Below, piece after piece: positions 53,929 through 63,750 of a stretch of 64,000 bases of DNA. Made by a program: the position numbers and the translations under genes. Under the pieces are notes generated by a model. That model worked only from the letters and a program-made list of their open reading frames with translations, was not told the origin of the DNA and ran no database searches. The stretch lies in assembly GCA_021298215.1 (NCBI GenBank), contig JAJTEE010000008.1, positions 17,694-81,693 of the forward strand. Reading direction: 5' to 3'. Numbering within the stretch: the first letter of the stretch is position 1; every line of letters starts with the position of its first letter. The DNA is from Alphaproteobacteria bacterium. Lineage in GTDB: Bacteria > Pseudomonadota > Alphaproteobacteria > Paracaedibacterales > CAITNM01.

Positions 53929-55692
53929 CTACACAATCATTCCATTTACTTGGTGTTCCCATAAAGATTTAAATTTCCCATGATGAAGCTGTAGCAGTTT
54001 TTTGAACGAACCATCTTCAACCACTCGCCCATCTTCAAGCACAACAATACGGTCCATATGTTTAATGGTGGAAAGTCTATGGGCGATTGCGATAACTGTT
54101 GTGCTGTTTGAGTCAAAAATAGTATTAAGTGAATCTTGAATATCCTTTTCCGTTTCACTATCAAGACTCGATGTTGCTTCATCTATAATTAAAATACGTG
54201 TATTTTTTAAAAAGGCTTGTGCAATTGCAATACGTTGCCGTTGGCCCCCACTTAATTTGATTCCTCTTTCACCAACAAGTGTTTCATAACCACTCTTTTG
54301 ACTGATGATGAAGTCGTGAATTCTCGCATATTTAGCTGCTTGCTCAATCTCCTCTTGTGTTGCATCTTCTTTCGCATAGCCAATATTTTCACCGATCGAT
54401 CTATGAAAAAGAATAACGTCTTGTGGAATGTAGGTAATATTCGATCTCAATGAATCTGAGGTCACATCTGCAATATCTTGATGATCGATAATGATTTGCC
54501 CCTTATTTGGCTTAAAATTTTTAAGTAAAAGTGATACTAAGGTTGATTTGCCTGCGCCTGAGTGTCCAACAATTCCAACCTTCTGTCCTGATTTTATGTG
54601 CAGATTTAGATTATCCAAAACAAGATTGCTTTCAGAGTAAGAAAACGATAGATCTTTAAAATTAATTTCTCCTTTGCTTACTGAAATTTCAGATGCATTA
54701 ACTTTATCAATGGTGCATTGCTCAACTTCCATAATGCTGTACGCGGCTTTGAATGCGGCAATATCCTCTAAGAAATCTTTAATTTGCATCGTTGCATTCC
54801 AAGAGTTATCCATAAACGCAAAAGTAAGCGCCATAATAAATGCAATATCGCCGAGTGTAATTATTCCTTGATTTCTAAGCTGAATAACATAAACAAACAG
54901 GGCTATATTAAATATCCAATAGATTATTGCTAAAATAATACTGATAACCAGATCGTATTTATAAAACTTGATAGTTATTGGGTTATGAACATCTTTATAA
55001 TAATCCTTAATTTTCTGAATCTCGGCTTTTTTTCGCGCAAACGAAAAAATATTAAAGATATTAGAAACACGATCCGAAACAGTACCAAATAGATGGTACC
55101 ATGATTCCTGTTTCTCTCCTTCTATTTTTGACAGTTTATAGAAAAAATAATAGGCAAGCGGTGCATAAACAAATGTAAAACCCACAATAAACAAGAAAAT
55201 ATGTAAGTTTGTAAGCGCAAGCGCACACCCAGAAAAAACTGTTATCAAAAAGGGTCTTGATACATGGTGTTCTAGCGCAGCGTGAATTTTATAGTATTTA
55301 TCGCCAATGCCTTTGATTTTTGCAACGATTGCACCAGAGAAATTATTTTGAAAATAGGTATAAGGCAAATTAAAACAATGCTCGCATATTTTGCATAACA
55401 TACTCTCAAAAATGTAAGGCATCGATTTAAGTTGTGCAATGTTATGAAGGCGCCACGCGATATCTAACATGGCCTGTGCGCTAATAAACACCAGTATTGG
55501 TTTTAGGCTTTGCGTAAATGTTATTTGACCTTCTATTGAGAATAAATCAATAAGCAATTTTACTGCATAATTATAAACAATAGGAAATATTCCACTTGCA
55601 AAAGGCGCTATCATCATGACGATATAAGCCACTTTGTAAGGCTTTATGACTTGCCAAATGAAGGAAAAAGCAGATGCATTTTGCTTTTTCAT
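53929..55692 (-). CDS. ABC transporter with fused membrane and ATPase domains (exporter type)
   Basis: The N-terminal ~320 residues hold about six transmembrane helices. The nucleotide-binding domain has Walker A GHSGAGKST (about residue 375), the Q-loop YIPQDV, signature LSGGQRQRIAIAQAFL, Walker B ILIIDEATSSLD and the H-loop IAHRLSTI. It would work as a homodimer in the inner membrane. MsbA-like lipid export is possible, but the substrate cannot be told. 587 aa. Upstream of tpiA with a 15-nt gap; divergent from ppiD. Confidence 0.92.
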   Translation of the reverse strand: MKKQNASAFSFIWQVIKPYKVAYIVMMIAPFASGIFPIVYNYAVKLLIDLFSIEGQITFTQSLKPILVFISAQAMLDIAWRLHNIAQLKSMPYIFESMLCKICEHCFNLPYTYFQNNFSGAIVAKIKGIGDKYYKIHAALEHHVSRPFLITVFSGCALALTNLHIFLFIVGFTFVYAPLAYYFFYKLSKIEGEKQESWYHLFGTVSDRVSNIFNIFSFARKKAEIQKIKDYYKDVHNPITIKFYKYDLVISIILAIIYWIFNIALFVYVIQLRNQGIITLGDIAFIMALTFAFMDNSWNATMQIKDFLEDIAAFKAAYSIMEVEQCTIDKVNASEISVSKGEINFKDLSFSYSESNLVLDNLNLHIKSGQKVGIVGHSGAGKSTLVSLLLKNFKPNKGQIIIDHQDIADVTSDSLRSNITYIPQDVILFHRSIGENIGYAKEDATQEEIEQAAKYARIHDFIISQKSGYETLVGERGIKLSGGQRQRIAIAQAFLKNTRILIIDEATSSLDSETEKDIQDSLNTIFDSNSTTVIAIAHRLSTIKHMDRIVVLEDGRVVEDGSFKKLLQLHHGKFKSLWEHQVNGMIV

Positions 55693-55855
55693 AAGCCACC
55701 AGTCTAAATGAGCATAGAAAAGGCATTATAATCTAAATTTAGTACTTGAGAAAGTGATGCTTAGCTTGAACTTAAAAGGTCTTTATGCTCAATCTTGCCG
55801 AATTCACCGATTTTCAGTAGTGTAAAAAAGTTAAAGTTCATAATTTCAGAAGTAT

Positions 55856-57751
55856 ATGTTACAAGTTTTTCGCGATCATGCTCACAAATGGTTTGTAAAA
55901 GTTCTCCTTTCCCTCATTGTGTTAAGTTTTGGAATATGGGGAATTGGTGACGTTATTTATAAGTTCTTTACAAATCGCCCTGTTGTAAAAGTGGGAAAAC
56001 ATTCTATTTCCCGAGAAGAAGTTGCTCATCACCTACAAAAGGAAGGTGCGCGTATACACGAAATGACTAAAGGGCAAGTGACAGCACAGCAAATAAAAGC
56101 GCTGGGGGTTCATACAGCCGTTGTTAATCGTCTTGTGAATCAACTTGTACTTACTGATGAGCTTGAACGCTTGAATTTGGGTATATCGGATGATCTTTTA
56201 AAAGATCAAATTCATTCAATGCCTGCATTCCAAACAGATGGTAGATTTGATGGCAATAAATTTCTAAGCATGCTGCAGCAACAAAGTATGAATGAACGCA
56301 CGTTCTTAAAGGAAGCACGTCATAGCATTTTAAATCAGCAACTGATGTCTAGCATTGTTCTTGGTGCAGGGTTGCCAAAATTCTACCAAGATATTTTGCT
56401 TGATGCATTAACACGTGAGCGTATTTTTACTCTAGTTGAAATTGATTCATCTAAAATGCATCTAGAGCATGCGGTTACACAAGAACAGCTTGAAAGTTTT
56501 TATGAACAGTACAGAGATAAATACACAACTCCTGAACTCCGCAATATCACCGTTGTTCTGCTTGACGTTAAAGCAATGTGTGAACTGCTAGGCATTACAG
56601 AAGAGAATGTGCGTAAGGCATATAACACACATAAAGACAATCTAAAATTCCCGGAACGTCGTGATGTCAAGCGCTTAACATATGTTCAGGAAGACAAAGC
56701 TTTAAAAGCTGGAGCATTGGCTAAAAAGGGAACATCCTTAGCGCAAATTGCTAAAGAAATTCCAGGTGGAGAATTCGAAGAGTCAGGCTTAATTGTTAAA
56801 GAACAAATGCCTGAATTTGCTTCTAAAGAAGTCTTTTCATTGAAGTCTGGTGAGTGTACAAAAGTGATCCCGACAGGATTTGGTTTCCATCTTTTTCAAG
56901 TAACAAAAATTGAGGCGCCTCGTGTTGCTTCTTTTGATGAAGCAAAGAATGAACTTGAAATTTTGCTCATTCAAGAACAAAAAGCCGGAAAAATGGAGGA
57001 GATTCGTAGTCAAATAGATGACTCTATTGCCGCAGGTCAAACGCTTAATCAAGTAGCTTCTAAGATGAAACTTAAAGTTAAAACGTTTGAAAACATCAAC
57101 AAAAATGGAATTACTCAAGATGGTAAACCAATATTTGATAAGCCAAACACATTACAAAAGGCAATTATTGAAAAGGCCTTTGTGGTTGAAGAAGGACTTG
57201 ATAGCGGATTTGTTGATATTCCTGGGGAAGGTGCTTTCATTCTAAGCGTTACGAAAGTAAGTCCCTCTTACACGCCAAAACTTAATGAAATCGAAGCGCG
57301 GGTGAGAAAAGACTGGGAAAAAGAGCAACGATTTGACCAAGCTTCAAAACTTGCTTCAACAATATCTTCTGAAGCTAAATCTCTTGATTCCTTAGCAAGT
57401 CTTGCTAAAAAGCATGGCTGTATTCTCACAAGCAATCACGTTCTTTCAAGGCTAGACCTCAGCAAGCAAGGGCGAAAATCCGCAGATATTTTGCCTGCTT
57501 CATTAGCTGAGAAAGCTTTTGTATTAACTCCCAATATAGCAACAGCAGGCGCCAATGCAAAAGGTGGCTTTACTGTTGTCATGTTGCAAAAAGTGGGCGA
57601 CGTTAAGGTAACAAAAGAGCAGAAAGCAAATATTATGAATAGCATGCGTAATATGGTCCAAGAAGATGTTGCGGCAGCCACAATGAATGCGATGAAAGAA
57701 TTGCACGATATTGAAATCAATCAAGAAATTCTTGCTCAAATGATGGAATAA
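55856..57751 (+). CDS. ppiD: Peptidyl-prolyl isomerase D, SurA/PpiD type
   Basis: A membrane anchor at residues 15-35 (KVLLSLIVLSFGIWGIGDVI) is typical of PpiD. The SurA N-like domain follows (VGKHSISREEVAHHL, LVNQLVLTDEL), then a parvulin-like region around residues 255-360 (VKRLTYVQEDKAL, VFSLKSGECTKVIPTGFGFHLFQVTKI). 631 aa, normal length. It assists folding of exported proteins at the inner membrane, which fits the many secreted proteins here. Divergent from the ABC exporter and followed 30 nt later by bcp. Confidence 0.92.
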   Translation: MLQVFRDHAHKWFVKVLLSLIVLSFGIWGIGDVIYKFFTNRPVVKVGKHSISREEVAHHLQKEGARIHEMTKGQVTAQQIKALGVHTAVVNRLVNQLVLTDELERLNLGISDDLLKDQIHSMPAFQTDGRFDGNKFLSMLQQQSMNERTFLKEARHSILNQQLMSSIVLGAGLPKFYQDILLDALTRERIFTLVEIDSSKMHLEHAVTQEQLESFYEQYRDKYTTPELRNITVVLLDVKAMCELLGITEENVRKAYNTHKDNLKFPERRDVKRLTYVQEDKALKAGALAKKGTSLAQIAKEIPGGEFEESGLIVKEQMPEFASKEVFSLKSGECTKVIPTGFGFHLFQVTKIEAPRVASFDEAKNELEILLIQEQKAGKMEEIRSQIDDSIAAGQTLNQVASKMKLKVKTFENINKNGITQDGKPIFDKPNTLQKAIIEKAFVVEEGLDSGFVDIPGEGAFILSVTKVSPSYTPKLNEIEARVRKDWEKEQRFDQASKLASTISSEAKSLDSLASLAKKHGCILTSNHVLSRLDLSKQGRKSADILPASLAEKAFVLTPNIATAGANAKGGFTVVMLQKVGDVKVTKEQKANIMNSMRNMVQEDVAAATMNAMKELHDIEINQEILAQMME

Positions 57752-57781
57752 AACCTTTTTTGTCATCAGGAATAGAATAAA

Positions 57782-58246
57782 ATGATCAACGTTGGTGATA
57801 CACTTCCTAATTTTTCTGCTCCAAATCAGGATGGGAAGGTAATATTATCTGAGCAATTAAAAGGGAACTGGACTGTATTATATTTTTACCCAAAAGATAA
57901 TACACCTGGCTGCACACAAGAATCTTGTGATTTTCGTGATGCAAATAATCATTTGAAAAAGCTTGGATGCACTATTCTTGGCATCTCAAAAGACTCTTCT
58001 AAAAGCCACACAAATTTCATTTCAAAATACACGCTACCTTTCGATCTTTTAAGTGATGTAGAAGGAAAAATCTGTGAACTTTTTGGTGTTTGGGTTGAAA
58101 AAAGCATGTATGGAAAAAAGTACTTTGGCATTGAGCGTTCAACGTTTCTTATTAATCCTAAAGGTCAAATAGCGCACATCTGGCGCAAAGTTAGCGTTAA
58201 AGATCATGTGAACGACGTGATAAAAGAGTTAGAAGCAAATTTATGA
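57782..58246 (+). CDS. bcp: Thioredoxin-dependent peroxiredoxin Bcp
   Basis: The 154-aa peroxiredoxin has [20 protein letters not shown], with the peroxidatic Cys in PGCT and a resolving Cys five residues later, as in E. coli Bcp. [11 protein letters not shown] and [14 protein letters not shown] follow. It reduces peroxides in the cytoplasm. Its stop overlaps the fumC start by four bases (ATGA). Confidence 0.95.
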   Translation: MINVGDTLPNFSAPNQDGKVILSEQLKGNWTVLYFYPKDNTPGCTQESCDFRDANNHLKKLGCTILGISKDSSKSHTNFISKYTLPFDLLSDVEGKICELFGVWVEKSMYGKKYFGIERSTFLINPKGQIAHIWRKVSVKDHVNDVIKELEANL

Positions 58247-59622
58247 AAATGCGCACGGAATATGATTCAATGGGAGCGGTCGACGTTCCAGAAGATGCAT
58301 ATTGGGGTGCGCAAACAGAGCGCTCACGACAAAATTTTAAAATTGGTCGACAAAAAATGTCACCACTTTTTATTAAGGCGTTCGCTATTTTAAAACGCTC
58401 TGCAGCTCAAACAAATTCCTTTCTTGGAAAGCTTGACAGCCCTCTTGAAAAGGCAATTGTTCAAGCATGTGATGAAATTATTGAAGGTAAGTTTTGTGAC
58501 CATTTTCCTTTAGTTATTTGGCAAACAGGTTCAGGCACACAAACGAACATGAACCTAAATGAAGTGATTGCTAATCGCGCAAATGAAATCCTAGGAGAAC
58601 CTAAGGGCTCAAAAAAGCCAGTCCATCCAAATGATCACGTTAACTATGGACAGTCCTCCAACGATTGTTTTCCAACAGCAATGCATATCGCTACGGCATT
58701 AGCACTTACCGAGAAACTTAAACCAGCTTTAGAAAAATTCAAGAATACATTACAGAAGAAAACTCAGGAATTTGATAAATATCTCAAGGTCGGGCGTACC
58801 CATTTGCAGGATGCGACACCGATTAAAGTATCTCAGGAATTTTCCGCCTTTGTACAGCAAATTTCTAACAACCTTGATCGTTTGAATAGCGTTATGCCTA
58901 GAGTTCTGCAACTTGCGCAGGGCGGTACAGCTGTAGGTACAGGTATTAATTGCCCAAAAGATTTTCCTATAGCTTTTGCAAAATCAGTAGCAGATTATAC
59001 CAAACTTCCTTTTGTTACAGCACCGAATAAATTTGAAGCGCTTGCCTCGCACGACACGCTTGTTGAGGTGTCAGGCATGTTAAATGTTATAGCGGCAAGC
59101 TTTATGAAAATTGCTAATGATATTCGCTTTCTCGCTTCGGGTCCTCGTTGCGGTTTGGGCGAATTAAATTTACCTGAGAATGAACCCGGATCATCCATTA
59201 TGCCAGGTAAGGTCAATCCTACCCAGGCCGAAGCCATGACTATGGTTTGTTGCCAAATAATAGGCAATCACACAGCTGTTACCATTGCAGGTAGCCAAGG
59301 GCATTTTCAGCTCAATGTTTTTAAACCAGTTATTATTCACAATATTCTGGAATCAATAAGTTTACTTACAGATGCATCTAAAAGTTTTTGCGATAATTGT
59401 TTAGAAGGTATGACCGTTAATGAAATGCGATTAAAAGATAATCTTGATAAATCACTAATGTTGGTGACAGCTCTTAATCCCATCATTGGCTACGATAACG
59501 CGGCAAAAATTGCTAAAAAAGCTCTTGAGGACGATACCACCTTAGCCGATGCAGCTGAACAACTAGGACTGCTAAGCCGTGAAGAATTTTCAAAACATAT
59601 TAGGCCAGAGCAGATGGTTTAG
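58243..59622 (+). CDS. fumC: Class II fumarate hydratase
   Basis: The TCA-cycle enzyme hydrates fumarate to malate. [12 protein letters not shown] opens the family pattern. [31 protein letters not shown] and [11 protein letters not shown] (active-site His region) follow, then the signature [13 protein letters not shown]. 459 aa. Coupled to bcp, and separated by only 8 nt from the next convergent gene. Confidence 0.97.
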   Translation: MKMRTEYDSMGAVDVPEDAYWGAQTERSRQNFKIGRQKMSPLFIKAFAILKRSAAQTNSFLGKLDSPLEKAIVQACDEIIEGKFCDHFPLVIWQTGSGTQTNMNLNEVIANRANEILGEPKGSKKPVHPNDHVNYGQSSNDCFPTAMHIATALALTEKLKPALEKFKNTLQKKTQEFDKYLKVGRTHLQDATPIKVSQEFSAFVQQISNNLDRLNSVMPRVLQLAQGGTAVGTGINCPKDFPIAFAKSVADYTKLPFVTAPNKFEALASHDTLVEVSGMLNVIAASFMKIANDIRFLASGPRCGLGELNLPENEPGSSIMPGKVNPTQAEAMTMVCCQIIGNHTAVTIAGSQGHFQLNVFKPVIIHNILESISLLTDASKSFCDNCLEGMTVNEMRLKDNLDKSLMLVTALNPIIGYDNAAKIAKKALEDDTTLADAAEQLGLLSREEFSKHIRPEQMV

Positions 59623-59630
59623 GTGATTAG

Positions 59631-60593
59631 CTATGCTACTGTCGCTGATGATGGACCTGTGCTATCCGTTGGAGAAGTCGCTATACCAGGCTTAACTGTG
59701 TGTATCAAACAAGCCCATTTACGTTTATTAAAGGGGTTTTCATTAACAAATTCTACTTGAGATTCACTAGTATCAAATCCTATTTTCTTTAAACAGTTTC
59801 CCATAATAGTGCTGCGTGAAAAAGCATGATAACCCCAAAGGAACATATATCCCATAGGGTCACTTATGATAGATTTCAAAAGAACATTAATCTTCTTTTG
59901 TTGAAGAATATTAAGCGCGTTCTCCATTAATTTTCTTAAGGTATTCACGATGGTTGCTTCATCTGTTGCAAATATTTTTTGAATCAGAGCAACAGATTCT
60001 AGATATGCTTGCGTAGAAAATAGTGAAAGAGTCTGACTTTTTTCACTGCTACATAAAGCATTATAAATTTGAGAATATTCAGCTATCCCTAAAACTAAGG
60101 CGAATGGGCTATGCATTTGTATTGCTATTTCTTTTTCCATGGCAAACGCAAAAAACGGATGGTTATCAATTATTAACTGTCCTCCTGGTTCCAAAATCGC
60201 AAAAGCTTTCCTTAAAGCTTCGGTCATGGAATTGGCGATTGTAATATTTGCAACGGTAGTCATTGATGAGGGGGGAAACCATTCAAATATTACTGTATTT
60301 TGAGAATTTGGAGCGAACAGTTGCGTGGCTGTAAAATCACCTTGTATATGTTCATCTTCCGTAGCACAAAATTGTGTATCTATGCTGACAACTCGTTGCC
60401 CTGGGAATGACGCGCTATAAGTAAAATCAGCATTTTCTTGATCTACAATATCTGAAATGCTTTCAAAAGAAATAGAGCCTGCAGTACGATTGTTTCCAAC
60501 AATAACAACTGCGTTTTCGATTTGTTCTTCTGCAGAAAAAATGTTAGAAAATAGAGTAATAAAACAAATAAATACGTGTGATTTTGTCTTCAT
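59631..60593 (-). CDS. Exported protein with a methyltransferase-like core, function unknown
   Basis: A signal peptide (residues 1-20, IFSAEE) starts the 320-aa protein. The middle resembles a class I methyltransferase: RVVSIDTQF, NTVIFEWFPPS, and especially MTEALRKAFAILEPGGQLIIDNHP, which matches the helix-strand block LREA-RVLKPGG-LVI. The glycine-rich SAM loop is not evident. A secreted methyltransferase without a clear cofactor loop may be inactive or a diverged effector-like protein. The C-terminus is Ser/Thr/Pro-rich (PTDSTGPSSATVA). Unknown family; alone between fumC and tag. Confidence 0.5.
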   Translation of the reverse strand: MKTKSHVFICFITLFSNIFSAEEQIENAVVIVGNNRTAGSISFESISDIVDQENADFTYSASFPGQRVVSIDTQFCATEDEHIQGDFTATQLFAPNSQNTVIFEWFPPSSMTTVANITIANSMTEALRKAFAILEPGGQLIIDNHPFFAFAMEKEIAIQMHSPFALVLGIAEYSQIYNALCSSEKSQTLSLFSTQAYLESVALIQKIFATDEATIVNTLRKLMENALNILQQKKINVLLKSIISDPMGYMFLWGYHAFSRSTIMGNCLKKIGFDTSESQVEFVNENPFNKRKWACLIHTVKPGIATSPTDSTGPSSATVA

Positions 60594-60666
60594 AAATATG
60601 TATAAACGATAAAGATTGTCACAATATTCTAAAATGAAAAAATATACAAATCTTTTTTAGAATTAA

Positions 60667-61242
60667 TTATCTTCCGTAACACCAACATGTTGTAAGGTGA
60701 TCATTCACCATCCCTATGGCTTGCATATAAGCATAAATGATAGTGGAGCCCACAAATGCCATGCCTCGCTTTTTCAAATCTTTCGATAAAGCATTGCTTT
60801 CAGGAGTCGTTGCAGGCACCTCTTTAAAATGCTGCCAATGATTAGTTATAGGTCGTCCATTCACAAACGACCAAACATAAGCATCAAAAGACCTAAACTC
60901 TTTTTGAATCTGAAGAAACGCTTGAGCATTTTTTCGCACGCTATATATCTTAAGTCGGTTACGAATGATGTGTGGATTACTGCGCAGTGCCTCTAATTCA
61001 TTATCACGCATGCAAGCAATCCGCTCTGCATCAAATCCATGAAAAGCCTCGCGGTAACCACTACGCCTCTTAAGGATTGTTTCCCAGGAAAGACCTGCTT
61101 GCGCACCTTCAAGAATAAGCATCTCAAATAAATGTTGATCATCATGAGATGGTATGCCCCATTCATGATCATGGTAATGTGCGTAAAATTCTTTCCCTAC
61201 TCCATTACCAAAACAGCGAATTTTCTTATGAAGAGAGTTCAT
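60667..61242 (-). CDS. tag: DNA-3-methyladenine glycosylase I
   Basis: It removes 3-methyladenine from alkylated DNA. HYHDHEWGIPSHDDQHLFEMLILEGAQAGLSW is the highly conserved block holding the base-recognition residues. An N-terminal Cys (IRCFGNG) and the C-terminal HLTTCWCY with His and Cys complete the zinc site known from E. coli Tag. 191 aa. Monocistronic, with divergent spacing to the GrpB-family gene. Confidence 0.95.
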   Translation of the reverse strand: MNSLHKKIRCFGNGVGKEFYAHYHDHEWGIPSHDDQHLFEMLILEGAQAGLSWETILKRRSGYREAFHGFDAERIACMRDNELEALRSNPHIIRNRLKIYSVRKNAQAFLQIQKEFRSFDAYVWSFVNGRPITNHWQHFKEVPATTPESNALSKDLKKRGMAFVGSTIIYAYMQAIGMVNDHLTTCWCYGR

Positions 61243-61394
61243 AAACGATGATCTATTTTTTACGTTCTACACTATAACAATAACAATCTAAGATTGTCAT
61301 TTTTTTATCTATAGGTTTATTATGTATGATCAAAATTTAAAAAATCAGTGCTGGATGTGGTGTGAATTTTTTATAAAAGTGAGATAGTTAACAA

Positions 61395-62123
61395 ATGCAA
61401 GAAATTATACTGGCTCCTTATAATTCTCAATGGCCAAATCTTTTTGTGCAAGAAGCAGAGATCTTAAAAAATATTTTTAAAGATCTCGTCATTGCTATCC
61501 ACCATAAAGGTAGCACCTCCGTGCCCAATCTTATGGCAAAGCCTATTATTGATATCACTATTGAAGTTGAAGATATTGCGCAGGTTTGTAAATTAAACCA
61601 ATTTCTTGCAGCAATTGGATATGATGCACTTGGGGAATATGGAATGCCGCTGAGGCGCTTTTTTATAAAAACAAATCCACAATCTTACAATCTGCACGTG
61701 TGGGATAAAGGGCATGCTGAAATTGCTAAAGACTTACTATTTCGTGATGCGCTTATTCAAAATTCAGAAGTTCGTGCTACGTATGAAAATTTAAAAAAGA
61801 AACTGCGAGACCAATTTCAATTTGATCGTGAGCAATATATTTTCGGTAAGGATCGGCTGATCAAAGAAATATTGCGCGTTGCAGGATACGATGGTCTGTC
61901 GATGGTGCATGTGCTGCTGGATGCAGAAAAGCAAGCATATCAAAACTTTATGAAGGAAGAGCCAATACCAAATAAAAGCCTTGTAGTTTCCCAAGGCGTT
62001 ACCTTCATCGGAGCCTTCTCTTTAGATGAGAACGATAATGTTGAACAAAAAAACATCATCTCTTCTCATGAGCAAGTTGAAAAACTTATTGATCGTTGGC
62101 TTCAAACCAAAAGTTCACAGTAG
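61395..62123 (+). CDS. GrpB/UPF0157 nucleotidyltransferase-fold protein with C-terminal extension
   Basis: The first ~170 residues show the family pattern: APYNSQWPNLFVQEA, HKGSTSVPNLMAKPIIDITIEV (the GSTAVPGL-AKPIIDI block) and NLHVWDKGHAE. The family has a nucleotidyltransferase fold and unknown activity. Residues ~170-242 form an extension ending in EQVEKLIDRWLQ that is not part of the usual domain. The last nine bases overlap the end of the opposing ABC-F gene. Confidence 0.85.
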   Translation: MQEIILAPYNSQWPNLFVQEAEILKNIFKDLVIAIHHKGSTSVPNLMAKPIIDITIEVEDIAQVCKLNQFLAAIGYDALGEYGMPLRRFFIKTNPQSYNLHVWDKGHAEIAKDLLFRDALIQNSEVRATYENLKKKLRDQFQFDREQYIFGKDRLIKEILRVAGYDGLSMVHVLLDAEKQAYQNFMKEEPIPNKSLVVSQGVTFIGAFSLDENDNVEQKNIISSHEQVEKLIDRWLQTKSSQ

Positions 62124-63530
62124 TTTTAAAGTTTTATTTTCAATAATATACGAAGTATCTAGTGATAGCTTTTCTAAAAATCCTTCATCATGACACACAA
62201 TAATAAATCCGCCAGGATATGCATTCAAAAACTCAAGTAAATGCTCTTTTGTTGTTAAATCAATATTATTAGTGATTTCGTCTAGTATTAAAAGTTTTTG
62301 TGTTTTTGCAGCAATTTGAGCAAGGCTTAAACGCATTTTTTCTCCACCTGAAAGAGACTCAACTTTTTGCTGTATCTCATCGTTTTTGCGAAATAAAAAA
62401 TCATTCAAGTGCCGACGTAATTCGGCATGATCCCAAGATGGCGCGAGCTCGGAAATCGTTTGAATTACTGTTTTTTTAAGACAAATCGTTCCGTAGTGTT
62501 GATCAAGATACCCTACATCATTTGGCACCAACCAATCACCAGATTTGATTATATTTTTATCACCCAAAATAGCTTTAATTAACGTCGATTTACCGCTGCC
62601 ATTATTTCCACAAATGGCAATTCTGCTTTTTGCGCTCATGGATAAATAAAGATCACGCAAAATAATATCATTCGGACTATACCCAGCGCATCCATCGTTA
62701 ATGGATACGATGGTCTGATCTCCAAGCGTCGCTGCTTGAATAGAAAATTTTGGCGTAATGATTTCAGGTAAACGTAAAGATACTAACTGCTCCACTAGCT
62801 CGTTTTTAGCATGAGAAATTTTCTTCTTGTTTTTATTATGCGTATTTTCACCTTGTCCTTGAGCGGCCCTTAAAGCCATTTTATCGTCAGCATATTTTTT
62901 CTCTCCATAAGATTTACGTTTGCTAGCGCGTTCTTGTTCTTTCATCAAAGAATGATGCGCTTCCTTTTTTTGACGTTCTAATTTTCTTAATTCATGTTCA
63001 ATAGAAGCACGTTTTGAGCGTGCTTCATTCATATAAGCATCGTATGTTCCTTTAAAAATATGTACATTTCCATCATCAATGTGCCATAAGATATGAGCGC
63101 AATTTCCTAAAAAATCTATGTCATGAGATATAGCAATTAAGGTGCCTTGGTACTGCCGTAACATGTGCATAAGGGATTGTCGGTTTTTAAAATCCAGATG
63201 ATTGGTTGGTTCATCAAGCAGCAAGATATCAGGCTGTTGACTTAGCACTTGCGTTAATGCCGCATTAAAACGCTGCCCTCCGCTTAATGATTTAAATTCA
63301 TCGATTACCTGTGGAACATATCCCACCCTAGTATTTGGCGTAATGCGAATAATGCCTGATGAAGGTTCCATGTCGCCAAGTAAAATTTTTAGCAATGTTG
63401 ATTTGCCACTACCATTTTGTCCAATAATAGCGATACGACTACTTGTGTGAACATCTGTAGAAAAATTCTCAAAGCACGTTTTATGAGGGAAAAAAATTCC
63501 AAGATTCTGGATTTGTATTAAAGTCGTCAT
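62115..63530 (-). CDS. ABC-F family ATPase
   Basis: Two ATPase domains without membrane segments. The first has GQNGSGKSTLL, LSGGQRFNAAL and LLLDEPTNHLD. The second has GNNGSGKSTLI, LSGGEKMRLSLAQIA and LILDEITNNIDL. The Lys/Arg/Glu-rich linker between them (about residues 190-245) is helical and charged. ABC-F proteins act on ribosomes; some give antibiotic resistance, others tune translation. At 471 aa it is shorter than the usual 520-640. The second domain's DEITNN in place of DEPTNH marks a distinct subgroup. Role unknown. Confidence 0.88.
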   Translation of the reverse strand: MTTLIQIQNLGIFFPHKTCFENFSTDVHTSSRIAIIGQNGSGKSTLLKILLGDMEPSSGIIRITPNTRVGYVPQVIDEFKSLSGGQRFNAALTQVLSQQPDILLLDEPTNHLDFKNRQSLMHMLRQYQGTLIAISHDIDFLGNCAHILWHIDDGNVHIFKGTYDAYMNEARSKRASIEHELRKLERQKKEAHHSLMKEQERASKRKSYGEKKYADDKMALRAAQGQGENTHNKNKKKISHAKNELVEQLVSLRLPEIITPKFSIQAATLGDQTIVSINDGCAGYSPNDIILRDLYLSMSAKSRIAICGNNGSGKSTLIKAILGDKNIIKSGDWLVPNDVGYLDQHYGTICLKKTVIQTISELAPSWDHAELRRHLNDFLFRKNDEIQQKVESLSGGEKMRLSLAQIAAKTQKLLILDEITNNIDLTTKEHLLEFLNAYPGGFIIVCHDEGFLEKLSLDTSYIIENKTLKLL

Positions 63531-63691
63531 TAATTTCTCATTTCAATGTAGTGAAAAGCGTAAATACGCGGTTACTTAATATTGAAACGAATAATCCATG
63601 ATACTCATGTATAAGATATTGACGATTTAAATATGGAAATTTGAGCGAGAATTGTCAAGGAAAGTTACGCAGCATAAACTAAGCTATTTGT
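63531..63691. other. Upstream region of the ABC-F gene, no gene seen
   Basis: About 160 AT-rich bases between the ABC-F start and the stem-loop at 63692-63750. It should carry the ABC-F promoter on the minus strand, but no confident -35/-10 pair was picked out. Confidence 0.4.
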
Positions 63692-63750
63692 CAAAAATCG
63701 AAAAGCCCAAACCCGCACGCCAAGGCCAAAGAGGCGTTGAGGTATGGGCT
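63692..63750 (-). terminator. Putative intrinsic terminator for a minus-strand transcript
   Basis: Nested stems AGCCCA/TGGGCT (63704-63709 with 63745-63750), ACC/GGT and ACGCC/GGCGT (63717-63721 with 63733-63737) form a long hairpin. On the minus strand it is followed by TTTTCGATTTTT. No gene that would use it lies on the plus strand side, so it should end a minus-strand transcript coming from beyond 63751. Confidence 0.6.

Noticed and set aside
60626..60663. Inverted repeat ATTCTAAAA/TTTTAGAAT between tag and the methyltransferase-like gene
   Set aside because: The stem is all weak pairs apart from one G-C, with a 20-base loop and no good T tract; not a convincing terminator.
62115..63530. 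ABC-F protein as an antibiotic resistance gene
   Set aside because: The linker and second-domain sequence do not allow a resistance subgroup to be named, and many ABC-F proteins are housekeeping translation factors.
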